This document shows, piece after piece, positions 1-11,951 of a DNA stretch of 64,000 nt. A model generated the notes under the pieces. That model was not told the DNA's origin and did no database searches. It saw only the letters and a program-made list of their open reading frames with translations. The DNA is from Primula veris (taxonomy: Eukaryota; Streptophyta; Magnoliopsida; Ericales; Primulaceae): assembly GCA_963682055.1 (NCBI GenBank), contig OY821746.1, positions 14,187,992-14,251,991 of the forward strand, read 5' to 3'. A program made the position numbers and the translations under genes. Position 1 is the stretch's first letter, and each line of letters begins with the position of its first letter.

Positions 1-563
1 GTTCACAGATCAAAAGCTGCATTTGAGTTGTGCAAATAAAAGAAGTTTTGCATTTGATTTATTTCCATATGTTTTTGAGTTTGAATTTTCTCGTCCTTTC
101 TAAAGAGTGTAGAAAATGCTTAGAGAAATTTGTGGATTGTCATTTACCCTTCAATAGTAGAAAAAGACGATTTTGAGGAAAAAAATATAGTCCGGAAACT
201 AATCAAATTTATAGAATAGAAAATAATTTGTTCCGAAAACCAATCAGGTCAAGAATCCACCAATCTACGTACAAAAACAAAGGACTATCCGGCAAAGTCA
301 CGAAAAGTATATATAACCAGTCATGAGGCCTGTGACTTGGTTGTACCACATAAAAGGTAAGGACACAAACAACAAAGAAAGACCAACACGTATCACACCT
401 ATGAGTCTATGACCTGCCTGATCGACACGGTAAAGAATATATACAAAAAGGCTTTTGCCTGCGTAGTTTCATTTATATGAACAAAAAACATTGGTACTAT
501 TTTTTAACTTCTCAGAATCCGGAAAATTACTATGTAAACAGAATAACATCAAATGATCGAGCT

Positions 564-3500
564 TCAGTCAGTTGCATGATCAACAGAGTCTACTAATTCA
601 CGCCCCTTGGTATCAAGAGGGAGAAGCAAAATGCTGAGTGCTGAAAGGACTATAACAGCCTCGAAAAGAAGAATAGCAGCCGTTTCATGACAACCAGCTA
701 CCAATCCGACGGCTACTAGAGGGCATACCATGCCACCAATTCTTCCTACAGCACTCGCGACTCCATATCCAGTCGATCTTATAGACGTCGGATATATCTG
801 AATAAAAATATTTCTTAGATAGATATTAGCTTGGCGAGGTTTTCCCATCTACCATATATTGAAGGATAAAGATAATGTACAACATATGATTATCACACAA
901 TAGTCTATAGTCTACAACTAAATATGATATGGTACTAACTACTATGGATGTTGGTAGCTCACTCATCCAGCATGGTGATTGTAGTGCATCAGGTAAGTGT
1001 TTGTTTGACTGCAAATATTTTAGCAAATTAAACTTTTTCTTTAATCTTGAAACAAAATGCTAGAGTTAACATCCTTCAGAAGCTTATAGCATCAAATGCA
1101 TACAATACAATGATAATGGTTAAATTTTGATTTGGGACAAATATTTTTTCATGAATACAATAACTTTTTGTTGAATACGCTAGTAATTCGGGGAATTGAG
1201 AAGTGAAAACATAAAAACTTTAGATGGGAAAGAGAACTTTTGGTGAGAAAAAGATATGGTTCGACCCTCAACTCAACATAAGAAAATATGAAAAAATAGT
1301 TCTCTACAAATATGATTCTAAAGGACATCCAGTGCAAATACTAATTAACAAAATAGTGCCACTAATAATAAAAGTAACGAAATAGCCTACTAAATATTGA
1401 AATATTATCTGAGTTCGTTACGAAAGAGCACAGGATGGACACTGGTAATATCAGAAACTTACCTCAGGGGCATAAATATTGGCAATTGTAATTGTTGCCA
1501 TCATACTCATCCGTGCTCCAAATAATAAAATCATCATTCCAATTTCCTTCTGATGAAAAATAAGTGGAAAAAGAAAAACGCAACCTGTCCCAAACATTAT
1601 TGCCATTGAAAGCTTGCGACCTATGCGGTCCACGAGAATTGCAGATATAACAAGTCCAGGGAACTCTACAGTAAAAAACAAGCCATTGTTAAAATTCAAA
1701 CACAAGGCTTGCATATAGACAACTTTTGAGAAAAAGAATGAAGTAGAATAGCAGAGGTATAGAAGATACTGATCACCAGTTCATTTATAGAATGTTTTAA
1801 CTTAGGATTTACCATCAAGCTTTTACTAACTTTACCTGGGCCAAGGTTTTAAAATTCAAACACAAGGCTTGCACAAAACTAAACAAGCATAATCATGAAT
1901 ATTAGTTCAATTAAGAATAAAATACAAACACAGACAAAGTTAGAGAATCACCTGCCAAGCTAGTGATGAACACATTTAAGTAGAGATTTTTGTCGAGAAA
2001 GTGTTTCGAATTATGGGAACTGGATTGGCATTTACTTGTCCCACTGCTAAGTTCCGAAGTCAGCAATATCATTCCGTAGTACGAAAATGCATTTCCAAAA
2101 AATAGAATCCAAACCCCGAGGGTGGTTCTTAACAGTTTTGGTGACAAAAGCACAATTAGCGACTGAAAACCCGCAGTTAAAATTGTTGATCTATTTTTTG
2201 GGGCACAGAGTAAATGTTTTTCTGCAGATGATACCGCAACTTCTTCATCTGCCTCGATAATTTGGTCAGTAATGAGCTTTCCGGAAGGGAGTGTTTTCTG
2301 GTTAATTTTAGCTATCTTCTCTAAGATCTTGTAAGCATCGCTAATTTTACCCTTTGTGCACAAGTAGCGAGGAGACTCGGGGGTAGGGCCGTAAAATGCA
2401 AGTGCTAGAAAACATGGTATAGATGATAGTCCGACTAGCCACCTCCAATTTAATCTTGGCATGATAATCTGTAGTTTTGAAGAGTAACGTCGAATTACAA
2501 GGAATGATTAACGAGCCATTGGCTAAGAAATTTCTTTCACATTAACCAACTTTAGGAATTCTAATTTATTTATATTGCTTGGCAGAATCTTAATGTAAAG
2601 GTTAACTCGCCGTTTTGATAAGGCTAAGCAGTGCAATGATATCTCGGAGGTATAACCCAAGTACTCTATTGCCTCAGCAACAAAAGTACTGGAATAGTTG
2701 CATCTCTAAAGGTCATGGTGAGCTTTATACCGAGTTAGTGTCTAAGCAAATACTTTTCACATTGACCTATTTATTAAAATTCTGAATTATATTTATAACC
2801 GAAAATGATACTTTGCTACTTGCTACACTACTCCAAACACTAATTGTGCGCAGGGAGTTTTAAGTCTTTTGCAGTTTGAACCTCCCCCTCTCACTAGTAG
2901 TGTGTGCTGTATGACAGGAAGTGTGTGTCTATCAAAAGTCAAAGCCCATATACGCCACAAACAGGAAGTTTGAACTTTTAACTTCCCCATCTCACAAGTG
3001 ATGATATATAGGGCTATCCCCTAAACAGAAAGAACGAAAAAAATCTGGTCTTTCCTGTTTTCTTTTCAGATTAGATTTCGCCCCAAATGGCAATTTCCAA
3101 GGATTTTTGTTTCTCCAAAGGTACATATTTATATATGATATGTATAAAAAAAAAAGGATCCATAAGCAGAGAAAGCATTACTAACCCATGCAAGGGAAGC
3201 CTCAAGAATAGTCCCCAGAGTCCAAAAGGTAGCAAAAATGACCATCCAAGTTCCTCTTTTTGGAGCAGGAACAAACTCCAGGAACCAAGATGAGTAAACT
3301 GGCCCACCACCTAAACCAAATCCAACTAAGCAACGAAGAACTAACAAAGTTGCATAATTTGGAGAAAAAGCACTGCCAAGCCCAGCTGCAGCAGTTACAA
3401 TAGCCACACTTAGAAGACCTTTCCTGGAAAAAAGAAAAAAAAAGGTTTAATTTATCAACCAAATATGGTTATGTCAATTACAAGTTTGAAAAGTTTTAAC

Positions 3501-4314
3501 TTCATTTTCAATAAGGACTGAATGTGGGAATGTTCATGGTGTGACTCAAAACCAACCATTTAATCATTGATCGAAAATTTCTTTTTGCATAGGTTCTTTC
3601 CAAAATCCATCTAAGGTTTTTCCCATTGAGAAGTGAGACTACATTGGCCTAATAGCAAAAGGTGGTGGTGGCCAACTAAAAGTTGGAAAGTAATCTTTGA
3701 AGATAAGTCAAATAGCAAATTATGTGCTTAAAGCCGACTTCAAAAATTTGGTATGTCATTAAACTGCATAAACATTATATGATATACAACATATTTGCTG
3801 ATTTAAATCATTAGGACTTCAAAAAAAGAACTTGAAACAGGACTTTTGTTTAATTTTCAAGCCTAACACATGATAAAATTGGGGTGCTCAGATTTCCAAA
3901 TACAAACAATTTTATTGGACTGATTAAGCACTAGTGTGACTGATAAACCACGTAAGAAAAAATATACGATTACAGTATTATAAATAAAAATCTCCACATC
4001 TTGACAATACAACAGAAACAATATCTAATAAACATATTCACATACCTCCTTCCGAATGCATCTGATATAAGTCCCCACGTGTACGCCCCTAGTAACATAC
4101 CAGCAAAAACTACAGTCGAAATAAGACTTTCTTGCGTGGATGAGAGAGACCACTCACTTTTAACCGCTGGGCCTATGAAAGAGAGTATCATTACTTCCAT
4201 GGCCTCGGCTACCCAACCAAGTCCAGCATAAGCAAGTACAAAACCTTGATATTTTCCAAATCCCATGCTAGAAAGTGCCTCATCAACTGTGAACACAGGG
4301 CCGGGATCCGCCAT
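564..4314 (-). CDS. OCT7: Organic cation/carnitine transporter 7-like (NIAP, nicotinate transporter type) MFS protein, complete
   Basis: Five minus-strand exons join in phase: 4314-4046, 3423-3186, 2468-1952, 1665-1463, 797-564. Every intron has GT...AG ends. The product is 486 aa, close to the roughly 500 aa of Arabidopsis OCT7/NIAP. The start ATG at 4314 opens with [14 protein letters not shown], the usual N-terminus of this group. Seen in the protein: an MFS loop motif SDAFGRRKG near residues 84-92, GLGGGPV in exon 2, SPRYL at the start of the central loop in exon 3, a second DRIGRK motif in exon 4 and VGRIGG...CPLVAVGL in exon 5. Family knowledge: 12-helix secondary transporters related to SV2 and organic cation carriers; the Arabidopsis member moves nicotinate. 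The substrate here is inferred from similarity only. An AG acceptor about 16 bp before the ATG suggests a 5'UTR intron. No internal stops; it looks functional. Confidence 0.93.
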
Positions 4315-4330
4315 TTTAGGACCACAACCT

Positions 4331-6330
4331 AAATAAACAAAAAAAAAATGCATTTGAAAAGTTAATCGTTGAAACATTGCTATTTCTCACATCTTTCTAC
4401 CACATATAACATATGGGAAAAGCGTTTATTCATGTTTTTTTTTGAAAACCGGTGTGCAATTAATACATGATGTGTCTATCTGGATGGGTTTGGGGCGAAA
4501 AAATTGGGTGGATATAACAATACATATAGAATTAACTATTAAGAGGTTCCTTTTATCAGAAATAAATAAATATGAAATAAACATGAGGCGTATGCAATAA
4601 TTTGTTTCCTCACTTGATTTGCCGTTACTTTAATTTATCATCTCCGTTCAGACCTGATGCAATTTAGAGGGTAAGTTTCTTAGTCAGTGATGACATTTTG
4701 AGACCTTGGAGTTTTTATAGAAGGAAGAAACGAGAATGAAATTCTAGTTCTTTATAGTGAGCATAATAATGCTTGATGATTCATAATCTACTAGTTCACA
4801 CTAGAATGGTTGGTAAGCACTTGGGGGTTCCACATGTATTTTTAAGTATCTCTTTTCCTTGCTTTTTAACATTCATTAGCAGTATACATAAAAAATTAAT
4901 CATGTGATTTAGAATTAACATAATCTAGAAACATGTCAACCAAACTAATCTTAACAAAATCAAAAAGCACTAACACTCATATTGTTGGAAAAGTGATGTA
5001 ATAGTAATTAGTTAGTAATTGAGTTGTAATTAGTTCTAATAGTAATTAATTAGTAGTTAATATTTATTTTGTGTTAGTTGGCAGTATCATTTAGTATAGA
5101 ATTTTGTAGAAACTTAACCAGCCTATATAAGGATGCATATGTACTCATTTCAGTAATCAACAAATATAAAACATTCTCCATTTAAATACTACACATACTA
5201 AATAATAGTATTCTCAATATTTTAAAGAACAAGCAGAAAAACACAATCCTTTTTTTTTTTTAATGTCTCGTTACACTTGGGTAATGCCTTCTTCTCTCCA
5301 ACCTTCCTCTAATTTTTTATAAATGTAGCAACAAAAAACACCAACAAGAAAAGTACTACAAATGGAAATAGAGCTTGAGTAAGTACCTTAACAGATGATT
5401 CTAAATTCATTAGCCCCATAAATAGAATTACCCAACAAGTATAAAGAAGCAAAAAAAGGCATCATCATGAAGAAAACTTTAACTAGAGAATTCGAAGTCT
5501 TTATTGGCAGTTTACTTAATCTAACTCCACCAGCCCCTAACTAAAACTAACAATAGTAAAAATACTAAAAAACAATTCCACAAACTAAATAACAACAAAA
5601 TATATAACCACAACTAATATTAGGGAACTAGTGCTCAAAGACATTGTTTTGTGTGGTATTATTTGAGCAAACAGACATAAGCATAACTTTTTATTGTAAT
5701 TTAGCATTATAGGATAATTTGGTAGAACTGAGAGTATACTAAATAATAAAACTATTGTTGAGGCTTTTTTCACCTGCTGCTCAATAATCCTACATACTTT
5801 TTCATAAATTCCAATAGAAAACTGTAAAATTCCACCAGAGCAAATATAATATTTATTAAATATCTTTTTGTATCTAAACCTTAAAGTTCTCTAATTATTT
5901 TCCTGATAGACATGAAACTAAAAAAACCTCAAAAAGTAACTTGACACCCTTTAACTATATGTGACAATAGTACACAAAATTATAGAAAAATAATAAAAAC
6001 AAATATAACACGTTCAGAAACTACAGCTCCATAATTACAAAAAACTACTAATCTAACAAATAATATAAAAAAAGCTCTATGTAACTGTACACATTTGCAC
6101 TAAATATATATTAAAAAATACTACTAAACAACAATTTCAGAAGCTAAAAAATGTAAAAGATAAATACCTGTTAATCTCAATCGGGTATTCTTCGAATTGC
6201 TCTAATTTCACAAAGAGTAATTAAATAAAAAATAGAAAAAGATTTAAAAGCTGTGCATGTCTGAGATTTAGAAGCCTAGTTTGCTTCCACTACACTAATA
6301 GAAATATAGGAGTAGTAGAATCTATTTATA
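4331..6330 (-). promoter_or_regulatory. Probable 5'UTR intron and promoter of the OCT7-like gene
   Basis: A pyrimidine-rich tract ending in TTTATTTAG lies directly before the 5'UTR of the transporter, on the minus strand near 4331. A matching donor, CAG|GTATTTAT, is at 6168/6167. A TATA-like TATAAATAG sits at 6330-6322 on the minus strand, which would place transcription start near 6290. The result would be a short leader exon and an intron of about 1.8 kb. Both splice signals and the TATA box are seen; joining them is inference, and other donors exist, for example near 5385. The intron is AT-rich, carries a small LTR-like insertion at 4983-5193, and has no other gene. Confidence 0.4.
4983..5193 (+). 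mobile_element. Small solo LTR or TRIM-like element
   Basis: The segment starts TGTTGGAAAAG and ends AATACTACA, so it has the TG...CA ends of an LTR. It is flanked by CATAT on the left and CATAC on the right, a possible 5-bp target duplication with one mismatch. A TATA box (CTATATAAGG, about 5123) and a later AACAAATATAAAACATTCTC stretch fit a short plus-strand LTR promoter and polyadenylation region. It lies inside the presumed leader intron of the OCT7-like gene. No second LTR or coding region was found, so a solo LTR is most likely. Confidence 0.5.
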
Positions 6331-6349
6331 CTAATAATAATGGACTTAT

Positions 6350-6800
6350 CGTTCTATTATAATAATATATGAATATATGAAAATATATGAATATATGAAA
6401 CCAGACGTTTCAATTTAGCCATTTTTTTTAAAAAATACTTCTATATTTTTTTATTAATTACAATAATACAATGGTCACATAAAAAAACAAAAAAAACAAT
6501 CTATTATAATAAGCCAACCAAGTCAAATGAGACTGCCCAATTTAACTATTTTTTAAAAAAATACCTCTATATTTTTTTATTAATTACAATAATATAATTC
6601 TCACATAAAAAAAATAAAAAAATAAAAAATAAAAAATAACAACTAATAACACTATGTGTCACTCTTTAACAATCAAATATTCTTTTAAGTCTTATACTAT
6701 TTTTTTATTTATATTATACACGTATTTGTATCATAACTACACTTAATTTTTATATTTTAATTGCATTACTCGTCACATGCAACGTGTGGGACACGATTAC

Positions 6801-6857
<57 letters not shown>
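6350..6857. repeat. AT-rich transposon remnant with internal duplication and (AT)n tract
   Basis: About 80 bp beginning near 6411 (ending in the ATTAATTACAATAATA motif and a CACATAAAA run) is repeated with small changes near 6536, giving a local tandem duplication. The segment ends with a motif around 6763-6802 (ACATGCAACGTGTGGGACAC) that recurs near 23930-23960, then a perfect (AT)n microsatellite at 6803-6857. This suggests a dispersed transposon, perhaps Helitron-like, inserted just upstream of the OCT7-like promoter. Its left end is uncertain. Confidence 0.4.
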
Positions 6858-6861
<4 letters not shown>

Positions 6862-9598
6862 AAGTTGGTGAAGACAAAACAAATAGGTTACGTAAGTACA
6901 ACTTTAATTATTTGGTACGAAGACAAAAAAAGAAAGTGTACAATTAAATGACCATTGTCACTCATTACTGAAATGTTTATAGTAGTGGTAATTTATTGCC
7001 GATATTAATTTATTATTATATGGGTGAGATTACAACGATCCAATATTAATTTTATTGTTATTAATAATATTTAAATAAAATTTATAATCTGAATCAATAC
7101 ACCCCAATCTGCAAGTCACATACGGTTGAGAAATTTGTGGCTGGGGTTTTGGATAGTGACAAAGTCATTAATGAATTAATGCAAATCAATTTCTCATGAC
7201 ATTGGTTAAGAATTATTGATGCATGATTTTCAATGTTAATTAGTAGTTTTTCAATAAAAAAATTATAATTTGAAATGATATTAATTACAAGTATAATTTA
7301 TGTTATATGTTTGATGTGTAAAAGTAATTATAGAAATTAATGTAATAGCTTGATTTAGCAGTATTATCGTATAATGCTCATAAATGCAAATTATATCGGC
7401 AATAAATACAACTTGCACATCTACAACAATATAATGTTGCACTATTGACAGACATACTCGTTAACAAAATCGATATGTATTTTATTTTATTTTAAAAATG
7501 TTGGAACATATACTATAGTGCAGGACCAATATCGAATATATAGTTTGGTCAAATACTAATTGGTTTATGAAAGCAAGCTTCCCGATGTGTAATTTGATCA
7601 AAATTTTGATATTACAAATTCAAAATGAGAAACTGTTATCTCACTCGATCCACCTGGGACCTGACATGCCCCTTGAGAGTATCTATACAGTTTTTAGCAG
7701 TGAAAATAAATCAATCTATTAATCTGTCAACCATTGATGACATTTTATTATTTTGACTATTCAATTGTTTTTTTTAAAGTAGTTGTGAAAACTAAAAATG
7801 AGATATTTTACTTTTGTTTAACTATATTACAGAAAAGTACGTTAAATCTCCTAAGTAGTAAAAATGTATACCTACTATAAGAAAATTGTGTAACTTTTCG
7901 TACTGCTTACACAATATTACATTAACAAAAATGTGTAACTTTTTATAAATTAGAACTATTACGAAGGTATGGTAGATATTCCAAGTAGTATTTATTCATT
8001 TTAGAATAGGGTAGACATAGATATGTATGCTAAAAAAATTGTCAAGATACTTGAAGACTTTTATTTCTCTCAAATGTATATATAAATATAAGTTTTTTAG
8101 ACTAAACATAATTTATCCTAAATTCATAATATTTTTGTTAAAAGGTTGAACAGAGAATTCGCTCGAGGGTTAATCTAGCTGTTCGAAAGGATCACCGGCG
8201 ATATTATTCTTATGAAACGTTTGTCCTCATAGGCTCATACTGTCATACAGTCAATATCCAGAATTCCAGATTATACAATTTATTTTCAGACATATTATTC
8301 AAGTTTTAAGATCATGCAGGCCTAAAGTATGCTATTCTTTAATCAGGGTTCAAGATAATCACCTGATTTTTATTTTAGAAAAAAGATACCTAACTCAAGA
8401 GAAGACAGTATCGTTTCACTAATAAAAGAAGTTCTTTTGGAGGGAGAAAAAGATAAAAAAGTTATGATGGGATACAAAAGTTACAAAAAGTTTTGATAGA
8501 TACAAATGGAGCTTGCCACTACCAGATTGTATAATTGAGATTCAGGAGCTAAATTGCATCATTTAATGACTTTTCTCACGTCCGGAAAAAGCCAACTGAT
8601 GAAATTCAAAAAAATATTGAAGTAACAAATAAAGATAGCCATTTAGTAATTGTCATATGTGTCGTGGAACGGCCGTCTCAGTATCATTGATAACGACTAA
8701 TTCAGATATTCAATAGCAAGAGATATTTGAAATTTTGGGCTACCCTGCGGGTTCGGGTTCTATTCGCCATCTCCTCATGGCTCACACTAGTGGACATCAT
8801 GCCGATTGGAACTCTAAATTTCCAAACCGAATCCAACTAAGAATTAGGCCACACCTATTTGCTACATTATATTTTTATTTATCGATTGTATAACTACAAG
8901 ATCTCTATCAGAGTGAGGCGGAGAGTACATGTCTATACGAAACGTGTGAAATGAAATTCGCCTTTGTTGGGTAACACTGTTTTTTTTGTTCTTTAGAGTG
9001 GACCATGAATTCCATTTGTAATGAAGTGCTAATGTTGATGGGGTGGTTGGGGGGGCTTGATCGTATGACTAATTAGGTGATCTCTTACTATCCAATATCC
9101 ATAAGACTAGTGGAGACTTAAAGCAACTAATACATGTCTCATCAAAATAAAAACTAAACACAGATTTTAACAGGGAAGATTTGTTTTCCGTATAATTTAC
9201 AAACACCCAACTCCACAAACAAACGCAGCTGCAATTTTTAGCCTTGTATAGAAGTTACTAAAAGTAGCGACTAGCAAGTAAAATGAACAATTTGCAAATA
9301 TTTTCTTACACGTAACAAAATCTATTTAAAAAAGGGGCCGTTCTATTACGGGACCTGGGATTTATAAGTATCCCTTACGCATATGCTACCCTCTACATTA
9401 ATTATATCTTATTCTGGTGGCTTTTGTAAAAGATGGAAAAACAATATAGCAACCTCTGTTAGATTTCTGATTAGTTCTTGTTTGTTCAGTTCATGTTGTG
9501 ACCTGTTACAGTGAATAAATAGCCACCAATTGACATATTGGACAATAACCTTTGATGTTTAGACATTAGATACGAGTTCTGACTCATTCACTTGCAAT
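6858..9598. other. Intergenic AT-rich DNA without a recognised gene
   Basis: Both strands were read and all frames are short. No domain-like peptide, splice-bounded exon or clear transposon terminus was recognised. The stretch separates the OCT7-like promoter side from the hAT-like element. Confidence 0.6.
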
Positions 9599-10635
9599 CA
9601 GGGGTAGATCCACGCCGGGACATGGGGTGGCACGTGCCCTCCAAATTTTTGTTCAGTGAAATTACCAATATACCCCTGGACCATTTAATTAATTACAATA
9701 TTCATTTGCTTATAACTTTCTCTCTCTTGTTTACGTTTTACCCAAAAACTTCATATCCAAATCCAACTATCTCATCTGCCCAAATCAATTCAGCACATAT
9801 TATAGCATCTCCTTTCATCTCAGGACGCTTAATGATCAGTTTCAATTGGAAATTGCTAGAATTGTTTTAATTGTTCATTTCGGGTTATTTCAGGGCTATA
9901 TCACCCTTTCTATATTTTTGTCAGATTTTTTAAAAGTTTGTTAGAATTGGATTTTTATGATAAAATTGATGTTGATTGGGGTTAAAATATGCTTGTTTAA
10001 ATTTGAGTATATATTGTTCCCTTGATTTTTGTTTGCGGTTCTTTTAGATTATGAGTATTGATACTTAGAAGTTTGATGTGTGGGTGTTTGGTGTTCCCAT
10101 TATAAGGTTTCACAAAAATAAACTTAAAATTATGTAATGATCCGGATATCCTTTTTGTTGTTTTCTTTTTCTATTACATAAAGATGGTCTAGTTTTGTTA
10201 CTTTAATTTATAGTTAGCTTATTTGTTCTTGTTAACCTCAGAAAAGTGAAAGCTAACTAGGATACTAACGAAAAGGCAATTGAAATTTGATATTATTTGT
10301 TTAAAGTTAAAAAGAAAAATGAAATTAAAAACAAGCCTACTCTATTTCTCCCAAATGATGAACAATTTACTTGTCCTTGATGTTTTCAGTTAAATACTTT
10401 AAGTTTTAACACACTTTCTCATATTGTGGTGTTCTATTTACTTGCGTCTAAGACAAGTCCGGGCTAAGTTTTCTATGTTATACTCGATAAAACAAGTCCA
10501 TCGAAAGTTTAGTGTTTGAAATCATAGTGTACATGAGCGCGTTATAGAAGTCACATACTACATTGTCCAAACTAAGCTATGTAAATTAATTTAATTTAAC
10601 GTAACCCAAAACAAAAAATTGTGGATCTGCCCCTG
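9599..10635. mobile_element. Non-autonomous hAT-like element with terminal inverted repeats
   Basis: The left end CAGGGGTAGATCCAC at 9599 is matched by the reverse complement of the right end (GTGGATCTGCCCCTG, 10621-10635) with one mismatch in 15. Ends beginning CAGGG are typical of hAT elements. The flanking 8-mers CTTGCAAT and CTTACACC agree at 5 of 8 positions, compatible with a decayed 8-bp target duplication. The 1037-bp interior has no transposase; the short plus-strand frame beginning at the left end reads out of the terminal repeat and is not a gene. Confidence 0.7.
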
Positions 10636-11768
10636 CTTACACCGGCTGGCAATACATGTATCATGCATGAGTTATTCGGTGCATTTAAAATTACTTATGC
10701 AGGTAAGCTTGTTTAATTATGGAACTATGGTGGAAGGAAAACATCCACAAATGCCCCAAAATAATGTAAATACACTGAGTAACTTTGCATGGCCAGCATC
10801 TCCATAAGCAATCTGTGTGGAACTGTTTGATAAGGTATTGGATAAAGGCAATGCTAAGAGCATATGATCAGTTTTCTTTGATTTCTTCCCTAAATTTACA
10901 TAATTTCACAATTTGAGGTAACCATTTAACTTTATACCCATTTCAGTTTCTCTATATTAACAGTAGTAATCGTTGCCCATGTATTGCGTATGCGATACAT
11001 AGTGAGATATATATGATCCCGACAAATAAATTTAATATTTTTTTTAAAATTTAAATATTGAATGATTAAATATAATTAACAATCGTATATAAAGAATAAC
11101 ATAATGTTTTACTCTTATAAAAAATACACAACGATTTTGTTTGGAATATAAATGTGTGAAAAATAACATTTTTTAAGTTATTTATGTATTTGAATTGACT
11201 GATGACATTTAAGAGTAATTACAATATTAGAGTGATGCTATTTTTGAAAAATTTGGACAAAATTGGGCAGCCTTAAAATGTTTGAATTGACTTATATTAA
11301 TAGTATGATATCTATCCTAACTAACCATATATTTTATTATTTTATATTAACTTTATATCCCTCCATATTTATTTCCAACCCTTTCACATAATCATGTTAT
11401 TTAGTTGAATAAAAGCATACGGAAACAATTTTTATTTGGTTGTATCTTTCTTCTTCAATTGTATGTTACGATAATGTAAAAACAAGAAAAAAGGAAATAA
11501 CTAGTCATTGATAAGAAATGCTACAACCAAATAATCAGTTAGTCTTAACTTAAGACTACGCCAAGAAAATAAAAAAAACACAGCCATCGTTCAAAAAATT
11601 CAAAATCATTCCACCAACAAATAGTCCACAAGTGTAAATAGAAAATTTAAGACCGGAACGATTTACATAATCGTAACATCCATACTACCAACAGAAGTCA
11701 TGAGTTCTGAACTTACCCATACAAATTATGATCTACACCGGTCCATAAGAAAGACAAGTGAAAAATAA
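10636..11768. other. AT-rich spacer without a recognised gene
   Basis: No exon-like frame or transposon end was recognised on either strand. The stretch lies between the hAT-like element and the 3' end of the unknown minus-strand gene at 11769. Confidence 0.5.
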
Positions 11769-11951
11769 TTAATTTCCACGGCGCTTCTTTGCAAGGTTCT
11801 CGAACACTTCGTGGATATCTTCAGTGGTGACCGGATTTGACGGGTCATAAGACTTCGGAAAAGATCTGATCTCGTTCTTCATGTCAGTGAGGCCACCGAG
11901 GATCTCCATTTCGCATTGGCAAAAGATATCTCTCCATGTAAACGAAACGTC
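11769..11951 (-). CDS. Terminal coding exon of an unrecognised small plant gene
   Basis: A frame opening after a clean TTTATAG acceptor (11952) runs 60 codons to a TAA at 11769. It starts DVSFTWRDIFCQCEMEI, continues LGGLTDMKNEIRSFPKSYD and ends ENLAKKRRGN. It is much less AT-rich than the surrounding DNA and its residue composition is protein-like, so it is probably real. The peptide is amphipathic and charged with a basic C-terminus; no family was recognised. It is too short for an ordinary single-exon gene, so upstream exons on the minus strand are expected. A leader exon and TATA box near 14182-14275 are the best candidates for the 5' end. Function unknown. Confidence 0.55.
   Translation of the reverse strand, partial: DVSFTWRDIFCQCEMEILGGLTDMKNEIRSFPKSYDPSNPVTTEDIHEVFENLAKKRRGN

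Noticed and set aside
1..563. Search for a second gene at the left edge
   Set aside because: Only the 3' flank of the OCT7-like gene was seen; no exon-like frame.
9592..9870. Plus-strand frame of 92 codons
   Set aside because: It begins in the terminal repeat of the hAT-like element and has no transposase features.
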